This document shows, one piece after another, positions 1-5,887 of a DNA stretch of 7,096 nucleotides. Below the pieces are notes generated by a model. That model was not told where the DNA came from and searched no databases. It saw only the letters and a program-made list of their open reading frames with translations. Location of the stretch: positions 1-7,096 of the forward strand of contig JAOUMG010000094.1 in the NCBI GenBank assembly GCA_029881635.1. The letters are read 5' to 3'. Within the stretch, counting starts at the first letter, position 1; each line of letters starts with the position of its first letter. The DNA comes from Paracoccaceae bacterium. GTDB taxonomy: Bacteria; Pseudomonadota; Alphaproteobacteria; Rhodobacterales; Rhodobacteraceae. Both the position numbers and the translations under genes were made by a program.

Positions 1-1207
1 ACGCTTTCCCCTCTCGGTGATGAGCCTCGACATCTGGGGCGAAGATATCGAAGACAGCCCACTGGTGTTTGACAGCGGCGATGCTGACGGCGTTCTCAAA
101 CCGACTGAACGCGGTTTCATGCCCATGCCATGGTTGGAATCGCCCTCAGCACTCTTGCCGATCTGGATGTACCGCGAAAACGGTAAACCCTATGACGGCG
201 ATCCACGCCATGCACTGGGCCAGATCGTCTCTCGCTTCAAGAAACGTGGCCTGACACCGGTCTGCGCGATGGAACTTGAATTCTTCCTCATCGACGATTC
301 CGGCAAGACGCTGCAAGTGCCCCCGTCGCCGCGCTCCAACAAGCGCCGCAAGGCAGCTGAAATCATGTCAATCCGTGCGCTCGACGCATTTGATACGTTT
401 TTCACCGATCTTTATGACGCGTGTGAGGCGATGGATATCCCCGCAGACACCGCAATATCTGAATCGGGCCTTGGCCAGTTCGAGATAAATCTGATGCATT
501 GCGACGATGCGTTGCGCGCGGCAGATGATGCATGGCTTTTCAAGATGCTGGTCAAGGGGCTTGCCCGCCGCCATGGCTTCGCGGCAAGTTTCATGGCCAA
601 ACCCTATCCCGAATATTCAGGAAACGGGCTGCATACGCATTTTTCGGTCATCGACAAAAACGGTGACAACGTGTTTTCGAATGACGGGCCCGAAGGGTCG
701 GACATGTTGAAAAACGCCGTTGCCGGATGCCTCGCGGCAATGCCGGATTCCACACTTCTCTTTGCGCCGCATGCCAACAGCTATGACCGGCTGGTGCCGG
801 ATGCCCATGCCCCGAATGCCGTATGCTGGGCCTATGAAAACCGGACCTCTGCCATCCGGATCCCTTCGGGTAACCCAAATGCGCGCCGCATTGAACACCG
901 CGTTGCAGGCGGCGATGTAAATCCCTATCTGATGCTGGCCGGAATTCTCGGTGCGGCCCTCTTAGGCATCGAAAAGGAAATGACCCCGCCGCCGCCGATC
1001 ACCGGCAATGCCTATGCGCTTGATCTGCCGCTGATCCCCGACACCTGGGAAACGGCGATTGATGCATTTGAAAAGAGCGAGATCATGGCAGAAATCTTTT
1101 CCAAGGAACTGATCCGCAACCTGACCATGATCAAGCGGCAAGAGTTGATCTATATGGCCGAGCTTTCACCCGAAGAACAAACTGAAATCTATCTCGACAC
1201 GGTTTAG
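1..1207 (+). CDS. Glutamine synthetase family protein (gamma-glutamyl-amine ligase type), 5'-truncated
   Basis: This is the C-terminal part of a GS-fold ATP-dependent ligase that probably joins the glutamate gamma-carboxyl to an amine in the cytoplasm. The frame is open to the left edge: five codons (RFPLS) precede the GTG at 17 and ATG at 20, and the protein joins family-like sequence there, so neither is taken as the true start. Roughly 50 N-terminal residues, covering most of the beta-grasp domain, are probably missing. Numbered from the GTG at 17, the GS active-site set is present: MELEFF (E86, E88), ISESGLGQFEINL (E149, E156), NGLHTHFS (H206, H208), NRTSAIRIP (R276, R281) and RRIEHR followed by NPYL (E293, R295). 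These match metal, ammonium/ATP and glutamate sites of GS. The adenylylation-loop YDLPPEE motif of housekeeping GlnA is absent. It resembles the PuuA/PauA group. The genes downstream, an amidase and a second GS paralogue, support amine gamma-glutamylation. The exact substrate is unknown. Confidence 0.9.
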   Translation, partial: RFPLSVMSLDIWGEDIEDSPLVFDSGDADGVLKPTERGFMPMPWLESPSALLPIWMYRENGKPYDGDPRHALGQIVSRFKKRGLTPVCAMELEFFLIDDSGKTLQVPPSPRSNKRRKAAEIMSIRALDAFDTFFTDLYDACEAMDIPADTAISESGLGQFEINLMHCDDALRAADDAWLFKMLVKGLARRHGFAASFMAKPYPEYSGNGLHTHFSVIDKNGDNVFSNDGPEGSDMLKNAVAGCLAAMPDSTLLFAPHANSYDRLVPDAHAPNAVCWAYENRTSAIRIPSGNPNARRIEHRVAGGDVNPYLMLAGILGAALLGIEKEMTPPPPITGNAYALDLPLIPDTWETAIDAFEKSEIMAEIFSKELIRNLTMIKRQELIYMAELSPEEQTEIYLDTV

Positions 1208-1220
1208 ATCACCACAATCA

Positions 1221-1244
1221 GCCCCTTGCGCCTGCGCAGGGGGC
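1221..1244 (+). other. GC-rich hairpin between the first ligase and the amidase gene
   Basis: A 10-bp stem pairs 1221-1230 with 1235-1244, including one G-U wobble (1226/1239), around a 4-base loop (1231-1234). It begins 14 nt after the ligase stop codon. No T-run follows, so it is not a canonical intrinsic terminator. It may be a 3'-end-protecting or attenuating structure that lowers expression of the downstream genes relative to the first one, or part of a Rho-dependent terminator. The pairing is seen directly; the role is inference. Confidence 0.55.
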
Positions 1245-1285
1245 AGGTCTAGTCTGACGTCACAAACCCAAAACAAGAGAAACTC

Positions 1286-1966
1286 ATGCTGATCGGCATC
1301 CTACAGACCGGACATCTACCCGATGACCTGCGCGACAAGTTCAGCGATTATCCGGGCATGTTCGCGGACCTTCTGGCCAATCGCGGCCTCGAATTCCGCA
1401 CCTTTCATGTCGAAGTCATGGAATTTCCCGAAGATGTCCATGAATGCGAAGGCTGGCTGATCACCGGATCACGCCACGGCGCCTATGAAGATCACGAATT
1501 CATCCCGCCGCTGGAAGATTTCATTCGCAAGTCCTTTGCCGAAAAGGTCCCCATGGTGGGCATCTGCTTTGGCCACCAGATCATCGCACAGGCGATGGGC
1601 GGCAAGGTCGAAAAATTCAAGGATGGCTGGGCTGTCGGACCGCAGGACTATGCCTTTGGCGATCAGAAGGTGACGCTGAATGCCTGGCATCAGGATCAGG
1701 TTGTCGAAAAACCTGCCGATGCCGAAACCATAGCCGGTAATGAATTCTGTGAACATGCGGCCCTGCTTTATGACGACCGCGCCCTGACCGTGCAGGCGCA
1801 TCCCGAATACGGCACCGATTTTATCGACGGTTTGATGACCACACGCGGCAAGGGCGTTGTCCCCGACGCTGTGATGGCAGCCGCACGCGAACGGTTCGGC
1901 AAGACCAGTTCGTCGGCCGATATCGCTGACCAAATTGCCAATTTCTTCAAAAAACCCCGCAACTGA
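1286..1966 (+). CDS. Class I (type 1) glutamine amidotransferase domain protein, GMP-synthase-like
   Basis: A stand-alone 226-residue amidase of the triad glutamine amidotransferase fold. The nucleophile elbow GICFGHQ carries C94 (codon at 1565-1567) and the AHPEYG motif carries H172 and E174, so the Cys-His-Glu triad is complete. ITGSRHGAYED (about residues 59-69) provides the usual oxyanion-hole region. No synthetase domain is attached, so it is not GuaA itself. Such free-standing proteins often hydrolyse gamma-glutamyl amides. Between two gamma-glutamyl-ligase-like genes, hydrolysis of a gamma-glutamylated amine-pathway intermediate (the job of PuuD or PauD in polyamine catabolism) is the best guess. 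By its motifs it looks closer to the GuaA-like COG0518 group than to PuuD. The ATG at 1286 starts MLIGILQTGH, a typical family N-terminus. A weak purine stretch (AAGAGAAA, 1275-1282) precedes it. The next gene starts 14 nt after its stop, implying co-transcription. Confidence 0.9.
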   Translation: MLIGILQTGHLPDDLRDKFSDYPGMFADLLANRGLEFRTFHVEVMEFPEDVHECEGWLITGSRHGAYEDHEFIPPLEDFIRKSFAEKVPMVGICFGHQIIAQAMGGKVEKFKDGWAVGPQDYAFGDQKVTLNAWHQDQVVEKPADAETIAGNEFCEHAALLYDDRALTVQAHPEYGTDFIDGLMTTRGKGVVPDAVMAAARERFGKTSSSADIADQIANFFKKPRN

Positions 1967-1980
1967 AAAAAGTGTGCCCC

Positions 1981-3339
1981 ATGTCCGACTGGACCAAAAA
2001 GCTACCCCAAGCCGCCCAGGATTATATCGGCAGCAGTCGCCTTGATGAGGTGGAATGCCTCGTCTCTGACCTGGCCGGTGTGGCCAAAGGCAAGGCGATG
2101 CCAGCGTCGAAATTCGGCAAGCAGAAATTCTTCCATTTGCCCAACTCGATCTATGCACAGACCATTACCGGCGATTATGCCGATATGCCGGGCGGGGACG
2201 AATTCACCGAACCCGACATGGTTCTTAAGCCGGATTTCACCACGGCGACCGCGGTGCCCTGGACTGCGGACATGACGTTGCAGGTGATCCATGATGCCTT
2301 TGACCAGCAGGGCAACCCTGTGGCGATGGCCCCGCGCAATGTGCTCAAGCGGGTAAAGCAGCTCTATGAGGATAACGGCTGGAAGGCCATTGTCGCGCCC
2401 GAAATGGAATTCTTCCTTGTCGCACGCAACATCGACCCCAATCAGCCGATCATCCCCCCCATGGGCCGCTCGGGCCGCCGGGTGATGGCCAATCAGGCCT
2501 ATTCGATGTCGGCAGTCGATGAATATGGCAAGGTGATCGACGACATCTACGACTTTGCCGAAGCCCAAGGGTTTGAGATCGATGGCATCGTTCAGGAAGG
2601 CGGTGCCGGACAGGTGGAGATCAACCTCAACCACGGCGATCCGGTCGCCCTTTCGGATGAGGTTTTCTACTTCAAGCGCCTGATCCGCGAGGCGGCACTC
2701 CGCCACGATTGCTTCGGCACTTTCATGGCCAAACCGATCGAGGGCGAACCGGGCAGCGCCATGCATATCCATCAATCCGTGGTCGATATCAAAACCGGTA
2801 AGAATATCTTTGCCGGGCCCAAGGGCGAAGAAACCGAGCAATTCATGCATTTCATCGCGGGCATGCAGAACTACCTGCCCGCCGTCGTGGCGCTGATGGC
2901 TCCCTATGTGAACAGCTATCGCCGCTACGTGCCGGATTTTGCCGCGCCCATCAATCTTGAATGGGGCCGCGACAACCGCACGACGGGATTGCGCATCCCG
3001 ATTTCCGAACCAAATGCCCGACGGCTGGAAAACCGCCTGCCAGGGATGGATTGCAATCCCTATCTCGGCATCGCGGCTACCATGGTCTGTGGCTATATCG
3101 GGCTGATGGAAAAGCGGATGCCGCGCCCCGAAGCCAAAGGAAATGCCTATATCAACGCAGAAGAGCTGCCGACCAACCTTGGGGATGCGCTTGATCTCTT
3201 CTCCGAATGCGCACCGGTGCGCGACGCCCTGACACCGGAATTCTGCGATATCTACGAAGCCGTTAAGCGCAAGGAATTCCACGAATTCCAGCAGGTGATC
3301 AGCCCATGGGAACGCGAACATCTGTTGCTGAACGTCTGA
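1981..3339 (+). CDS. Glutamine synthetase family protein, probable gamma-glutamyl-polyamine synthetase
   Basis: A complete 452-residue GS-family ligase. An N-terminal beta-grasp domain covers about residues 20-110 and the catalytic domain the rest. Numbered from the ATG at 1981, active-site residues are PEMEFFLV (E141, E143), VQEGGAGQVEINL (E206, E213), EPGSAMHIHQSVVD (H262, H264), DNRTTGLRIP (R333, R338) and RRLENR followed by NPYL (E350, R352). The EPGSAMHIHQSVVD wording is typical of PuuA/PauA/SpuB-type gamma-glutamylpolyamine synthetases. It lacks the GlnA adenylylation motif. It differs widely from the first ligase outside the motifs, so the two are old paralogues and not a recent duplication. 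A GTG at 1972 is also in frame, but the ATG at 1981 (MSDWTKKLPQ) fits the family better; no strong Shine-Dalgarno sequence precedes either. It follows the amidase gene by 14 nt and is likely in the same operon. The amine substrate is inferred, not shown. Confidence 0.92.
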   Translation: MSDWTKKLPQAAQDYIGSSRLDEVECLVSDLAGVAKGKAMPASKFGKQKFFHLPNSIYAQTITGDYADMPGGDEFTEPDMVLKPDFTTATAVPWTADMTLQVIHDAFDQQGNPVAMAPRNVLKRVKQLYEDNGWKAIVAPEMEFFLVARNIDPNQPIIPPMGRSGRRVMANQAYSMSAVDEYGKVIDDIYDFAEAQGFEIDGIVQEGGAGQVEINLNHGDPVALSDEVFYFKRLIREAALRHDCFGTFMAKPIEGEPGSAMHIHQSVVDIKTGKNIFAGPKGEETEQFMHFIAGMQNYLPAVVALMAPYVNSYRRYVPDFAAPINLEWGRDNRTTGLRIPISEPNARRLENRLPGMDCNPYLGIAATMVCGYIGLMEKRMPRPEAKGNAYINAEELPTNLGDALDLFSECAPVRDALTPEFCDIYEAVKRKEFHEFQQVISPWEREHLLLNV

Positions 3340-3343
3340 GTTA

Positions 3344-3412
3344 CCGGGGCAGGGCAAATTCTGGCTGCCCGGCTCCGGAACCATGCCCAAGGGGTGGTAT
3401 TCCGCCCACCCC
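3344..3412 (+). other. Two tandem GC-rich hairpins in the ligase-aminotransferase gap
   Basis: The first hairpin pairs 3344-3348 and 3350-3352 with 3368-3372 and 3365-3367, leaving a single bulged G. The second pairs GGGGTGG (3391-3397) with CCACCCC (3406-3412) around an 8-base loop. Neither is followed by a T-run. They occupy most of the 117-nt space before the aminotransferase gene. They may end or attenuate the amine-ligase operon (possibly Rho-assisted), or stabilise its 3' end. I see no convincing promoter in this gap, so whether the aminotransferase gene belongs to the same transcript is unresolved. Confidence 0.45.
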
Positions 3413-3456
3413 AGGCGTAGATCTGGCCCAATGAGGTCACTGAGAACAGGCGCGGC

Positions 3457-4674
3457 ATGACTCAACACGAACTGACCGAAGACAGATCCGCTGACACGAA
3501 TGCCCCGGACGTTTACGCGGCCGAACCGATCCCCGAAGGGGCGCGGGCGGAAATTGACCGATTGCTCGCCTCGGGCGATCTCTTTCGCTACACGGCTTCT
3601 GAGGCAGCCCCTGTTGCCCTGCTTGAAACCGAATTCGCCGACTATATGGGCGCAAAATATGCGCTGGCGGTGTCATCCTGCTCGGCAGCGCTGTTCTTGT
3701 CGCTAAAGGCGCTGGATCTGCCTGCAGGTGCCAAAGTTCTGATCCCCGCCTTCACTTTTGCCGCCGTGCCATCTGCCGTCGTCCATGCGGGTTGCGTGCC
3801 AGTGCTGGTGGAGGTCGGGCAAAGCCTGCGGATCGATCTGGACGACTTTGGCAGGAAACTGACCGATGATATCGCCGCCGTTCTCATCAGCCATATGCGC
3901 GGTCACACTTCGGATATGGATGCGATCATGGCGGCCTGTACCGCGCGCTCCATCCCGCTGATCGAGGATGCCGCCCATTCGCTTGGCACGCTATGGTCCG
4001 GTTGCAAGATCGGCACGATCGGCAAAATCGGCTGCTTTTCGTTTCAGTCCTACAAAATGGTCAATGGTGGCGAAGGCGGAATGCTGATCACGGATGACCC
4101 GGAAATCGCCGCCCGCGCCGTGATCATGTCGGGCGCCTATGAACACAACTGGAAAAAACACAAAGGGCTGCAAAACAGCTATGCCAACTGGCAAAACCGC
4201 CTGCCACTTTACAATATGCGGATGCAGAACCTTTCGGCCGCCGTCATTCGCCCTCAGATACCCGAGATTGACGCACGCGTCGCCGCAGGGCGCCGCAACC
4301 ATGACTATGTTGCCGAACGCCTGAACCAGTCGCCCTGGATCGAGGTGCCGCCCGCCCTGCCCCAAGAAGTACGCGCACCGGATTCGCTGCAGTTCAACCT
4401 TATCGGCGTCGAAAGCGATGCGCAGGCGCTGGCGTTTCAGGCTGCCGCGGCAGAACGTGGCATTGCCTTGCAGATATTCGGACTGGCGCCGGACAATGCG
4501 CGGGCCTTCTGGAACTGGCAGTTTCTGGGGGCCGCACCCGATTTGCCCCTCACCCGGGCCATGCTGATGCGCGCCTGCGATCTGCGGCTGCCGACGCGGC
4601 TGACGCAGGCAGATCTCGATAGCATCACGCTGGCACTGCTTGAATCAGCGGCCAAAACCCTCGGCGCTGCCTGA
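3457..4674 (+). CDS. DegT/DnrJ/EryC1/StrS family PLP-dependent aminotransferase
   Basis: A full-length 405-residue fold-type I PLP enzyme. Family marks in order: SSCSAAL (about 73-79) for cofactor phosphate binding, IPAFTFAA (96-103), SHMRGHTSDMDAI (145-157), IEDAAHS with D171 pairing to the pyridine nitrogen and H174, and FSFQSYKMVNGGEGG with the Schiff-base lysine K200 (codon 4054-4056). Relatives mostly aminate keto-sugar nucleotides or keto-inositols using glutamine or glutamate as donor. No sugar-nucleotide, glycosyltransferase or surface-polysaccharide genes are present here, and the neighbours handle glutamate-linked amines, so a non-sugar or inosose-type substrate is possible. The segment usually written HLYG or HLFG before the conserved DMDAI is SHMRG here, a small deviation near the active site. 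The start is the ATG at 3457, with AGG at 3448-3450 six bases upstream. It converges with phaR, 14 nt between stops. Family is certain; function is unassigned. Confidence 0.9.
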   Translation: MTQHELTEDRSADTNAPDVYAAEPIPEGARAEIDRLLASGDLFRYTASEAAPVALLETEFADYMGAKYALAVSSCSAALFLSLKALDLPAGAKVLIPAFTFAAVPSAVVHAGCVPVLVEVGQSLRIDLDDFGRKLTDDIAAVLISHMRGHTSDMDAIMAACTARSIPLIEDAAHSLGTLWSGCKIGTIGKIGCFSFQSYKMVNGGEGGMLITDDPEIAARAVIMSGAYEHNWKKHKGLQNSYANWQNRLPLYNMRMQNLSAAVIRPQIPEIDARVAAGRRNHDYVAERLNQSPWIEVPPALPQEVRAPDSLQFNLIGVESDAQALAFQAAAAERGIALQIFGLAPDNARAFWNWQFLGAAPDLPLTRAMLMRACDLRLPTRLTQADLDSITLALLESAAKTLGAA

Positions 4675-4688
4675 CACCATTTCCGTGT

Positions 4689-5246
4689 TCAGAGCTTTGA
4701 CAGTTTGTTCTGCAAATCGGCCAGCTGCTTTTTGATGGCTTCCAGATCCTCTTCCTTCGCCTTGGCCTTCGGATCGGGTTTTTCAGGTTCGGATGTCTGG
4801 GATTTTCCCATCCCGCCCATGATTGATTTCAAAAAAGCCTGCTGTTGACGTTGCATCGCTTCAAAGCCCGGCATCGAATTCAGCGGGCTTGGCAAAGCCG
4901 TCAGATTTTCCATCAGCTTCGATTGCCCTTCGCGCAACATCTCGAAAGATGCAGCCAGAAATTGCGGAACAACGCTTTGGGCCTGGGTGGTGTAGCTGCG
5001 CACCAGATCGGTCAGCACGTCGACCGGCAAAACGCTTTCACCACGGCTTTCATGTTCGGCAATGATCTGAAGCAGATACTGACGCGTCAGGTCATCGCCC
5101 GATTTCAGGTCCACGATCTGGACTTCACGCCCATCACGGATAAACGCTGCGATATCCTCCAGCGTCACATAATCGCTGGTTTCGGTGTTATAGAGCCGCC
5201 GGCTCGCATAACGCTTGATCAGCAATGGTTTGGCATCCTCGGCCAT
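4689..5246 (-). CDS. phaR: PhaR, polyhydroxyalkanoate synthesis repressor
   Basis: A 185-residue cytoplasmic DNA-binding repressor that also binds PHA granules; polymer binding releases it from DNA and induces phasin synthesis. The N-terminal PHB accumulation regulator DNA-binding domain covers about residues 7-67, with the signature IKRYASRRLYNTETSDYVTL (10-29). The PHB_acc domain follows (about 72-111), including SVLPVDVLTDLVRSYTTQAQ. The C-terminus has a Met/Gln-rich stretch (residues 125-147), a Pro/Lys-rich linker (153-165) and a short coiled-coil-like helix (166-185). The ATG at 5246 is preceded by a strong GGAGGT Shine-Dalgarno. It lies downstream of phaC and phaP on the same strand, as in other Rhodobacterales. 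CTGC-N3-GCAG-type elements in its own upstream region suggest autoregulation. Confidence 0.95.
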   Translation of the reverse strand: MAEDAKPLLIKRYASRRLYNTETSDYVTLEDIAAFIRDGREVQIVDLKSGDDLTRQYLLQIIAEHESRGESVLPVDVLTDLVRSYTTQAQSVVPQFLAASFEMLREGQSKLMENLTALPSPLNSMPGFEAMQRQQQAFLKSIMGGMGKSQTSEPEKPDPKAKAKEEDLEAIKKQLADLQNKLSKL

Positions 5247-5250
5247 TCAC

Positions 5251-5257
5251 ACCTCCC
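5251..5257 (-). promoter_or_regulatory. Ribosome binding site of phaR
   Basis: On the minus strand the sequence GGGAGGT reads 5257 to 5251, four bases from the ATG at 5246-5244. It is the best Shine-Dalgarno match in the window and fixes the phaR start. Confidence 0.7.
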
Positions 5258-5266
5258 CGGGCGTTT

Positions 5267-5277
5267 TTGCATTGCAG
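5267..5277 (-). promoter_or_regulatory. Possible PhaR operator near the phaR transcription start (one mismatch)
   Basis: On the plus strand this reads TTGCATTGCAG, one base off the CTGC-N3-GCAG core reported for Rhodobacter PhaR. The extended 15-bp form (5265-5279) matches TGCTGC-N3-GCAGCA at 10 of 12 defined positions. Its centre is 21 bp, about two helical turns, from the exact core at 5288-5298, and it falls near the predicted transcription start. Sequence match is direct; binding is inference. Confidence 0.5.
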
Positions 5278-5279
5278 CA

Positions 5280-5307
5280 AGATTAGGCTGCACAGCAGAA
5301 AAAACAA
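5280..5307 (-). promoter_or_regulatory. Candidate phaR promoter
   Basis: Reading the minus strand, TTGTTT (5307-5302) and TAATCT (5285-5280) are separated by 16 bases, a reasonable sigma70-like pair though not strong. The spacer contains the exact CTGC-N3-GCAG palindrome at 5288-5298, so a bound PhaR would block polymerase. The promoter overlaps the T-rich tail of the phaP terminator, which suggests phaR can be transcribed on its own as well as by read-through. Confidence 0.45.
5288..5298 (-). promoter_or_regulatory. PhaR operator, exact CTGC-N3-GCAG core, in the phaR promoter
   Basis: The plus strand reads CTGCACAGCAG, an exact match to the CTGC-N3-GCAG palindrome I recall for PhaR of Rhodobacter sphaeroides. 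It lies 42-52 bp upstream of the phaR start codon, inside the spacer of the candidate promoter. Expected role: negative autoregulation released when PHA granules sequester PhaR. Confidence 0.65.
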
Positions 5308-5310
5308 CCA

Positions 5311-5341
5311 AAAGAAAAAGGCGGGTCACAAAGGACCCGCC
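5311..5341 (-). terminator. Intrinsic terminator of phaP
   Basis: A perfect 8-bp stem, GGCGGGTC (5320-5327) with GACCCGCC (5334-5341), closes a 6-base loop. On the minus strand it is followed at once by TTTTTCTTT (5319-5311) and further T-rich sequence. This is a canonical Rho-independent terminator acting on transcripts from phaP, 44 nt past its stop codon. It would keep phasin mRNA separate from phaR and allow much higher phasin output. Confidence 0.85.
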
Positions 5342-5350
5342 AAATAATGT

Positions 5351-5376
5351 CTGACTGACAGGGAGGAAACAGTCAG
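5351..5376 (-). other. Second hairpin between the phaP stop and its terminator
   Basis: CTGACTG (5351-5357) and CAGTCAG (5370-5376) form a perfect 7-bp stem with a 12-base purine-rich loop (plus strand). On the phaP transcript it precedes the terminator stem by 9 nt. It could stabilise the 3' end of an abundant phasin mRNA. No T-run follows it, so it is not a terminator by itself. The role is inference. Confidence 0.4.
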
Positions 5377-5385
5377 GCGGTACTC

Positions 5386-5835
5386 TTACTTCGCAGAAGC
5401 CGTTGCTTTTTTCGCGGCTGCGGTCACGTCATTGGTGGCCTTCTTGACAGCGGCGGTCGCATCTTCGGAAAAGTCCTTGCCAGCGGCCAGCATCAGTTCA
5501 ACGGTTTCCATCTGAACTTTCTTGGCAACTTCAGCGAAAGCGGCCAGGTTTTCAGCAGCCATTTCAGCCGACGCCGAGGCGAAATCGCTGAATGCTTTGG
5601 AATAGTCAGCCGGCTCGGCTTTGACTTTGGACATCGCACCAAACTTGGCGATGGTGTCTTTGGTCCATTTCGAAGAAATTTCGTTCGACTTTTCAGCTGC
5701 TTCCAGAGCAACCTTGGTCATCTTCTCGCCAAGTACGGCCGAAGATTTGAATGTGTCCTGCAGCGCCGAAGCGTCAACCGGGAAAGAAGAAGCCATGTCC
5801 TGCATGACTTTGGTGAAATCTTGAGCTTTTTGCAT
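5386..5835 (-). CDS. phaP: Phasin family protein (PHA granule surface protein)
   Basis: A 149-residue, Ala/Lys/Glu-rich, almost wholly helical amphipathic protein without cysteine, typical of small granule-coating phasins that keep PHA granules dispersed. Recognisable segments are DFTKVMQDMASSFPVD at the N-terminus, ALEAAEKSNEISSKWTKDTI in the middle and EVAKKVQMETVELMLAAGKD later, which fit the phasin_2-type family. The last 23 or so residues form an Ala/Lys tail with two KKAT repeats, slightly reminiscent of the basic tails of PhaF-type phasins. An in-frame ATG at 5844 would add MTT, but the only Shine-Dalgarno (TAAGGA, 5850-5845) abuts that codon and lies 9 nt from the ATG at 5835, so I prefer 5835. 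It sits between phaC and phaR with its own promoter, PhaR-like operators and terminator. Expect strong, PHA-dependent expression. Confidence 0.92.
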   Translation of the reverse strand: MQKAQDFTKVMQDMASSFPVDASALQDTFKSSAVLGEKMTKVALEAAEKSNEISSKWTKDTIAKFGAMSKVKAEPADYSKAFSDFASASAEMAAENLAAFAEVAKKVQMETVELMLAAGKDFSEDATAAVKKATNDVTAAAKKATASAK

Positions 5836-5844
5836 CGTCGTCAT

Positions 5845-5850
5845 TCCTTA
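5845..5850 (-). promoter_or_regulatory. Ribosome binding site that decides the phaP start
   Basis: The minus strand reads TAAGGA immediately before the ATG at 5844. Zero spacing makes it unusable for that codon, while the spacing of 9 nt to the ATG at 5835 is within the normal range. This argues for the shorter phasin N-terminus (MQKAQDF). Confidence 0.6.
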
Positions 5851-5887
5851 CAAACTTGGGGCCAGTCCCCGTTCTGCGTCTGCACAG

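Noticed and set aside
17..22. GTG at 17 or ATG at 20 as the real start of the first ligase
   Set aside because: The frame is open upstream to the window edge, the protein would lack almost the whole N-terminal domain, and no Shine-Dalgarno precedes these codons.
1972..1980. GTG at 1972 as the start of the second ligase
   Set aside because: The added residues MCP do not look like the family N-terminus, and the ATG three codons later begins a typical one. It cannot be fully excluded because neither has a clear ribosome site.
1469..2158. A 229-codon minus-strand frame over the amidase gene
   Set aside because: It runs antisense across two well-supported genes and its translation shows no domain I recognise.
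3431..3460. Nine-codon ORF (MRSLRTGAA) whose stop overlaps the aminotransferase ATG as ATGA
   Set aside because: The overlap would suit translational coupling, but there is no Shine-Dalgarno before it and such a short frame arises easily by chance.
2002..3468. A 488-codon open frame on the minus strand, antisense to the second ligase gene
   Set aside because: It is the kind of stop-free antisense frame common in GC-rich codon patterns. Its translation has no recognisable family motif, while the opposite strand encodes an unmistakable ligase.
4701..4740. T-rich stretch within the 3' end of phaR as a terminator for the aminotransferase gene
   Set aside because: I could find only a 3-bp stem ahead of the T-run at 4729-4734, which is too weak.
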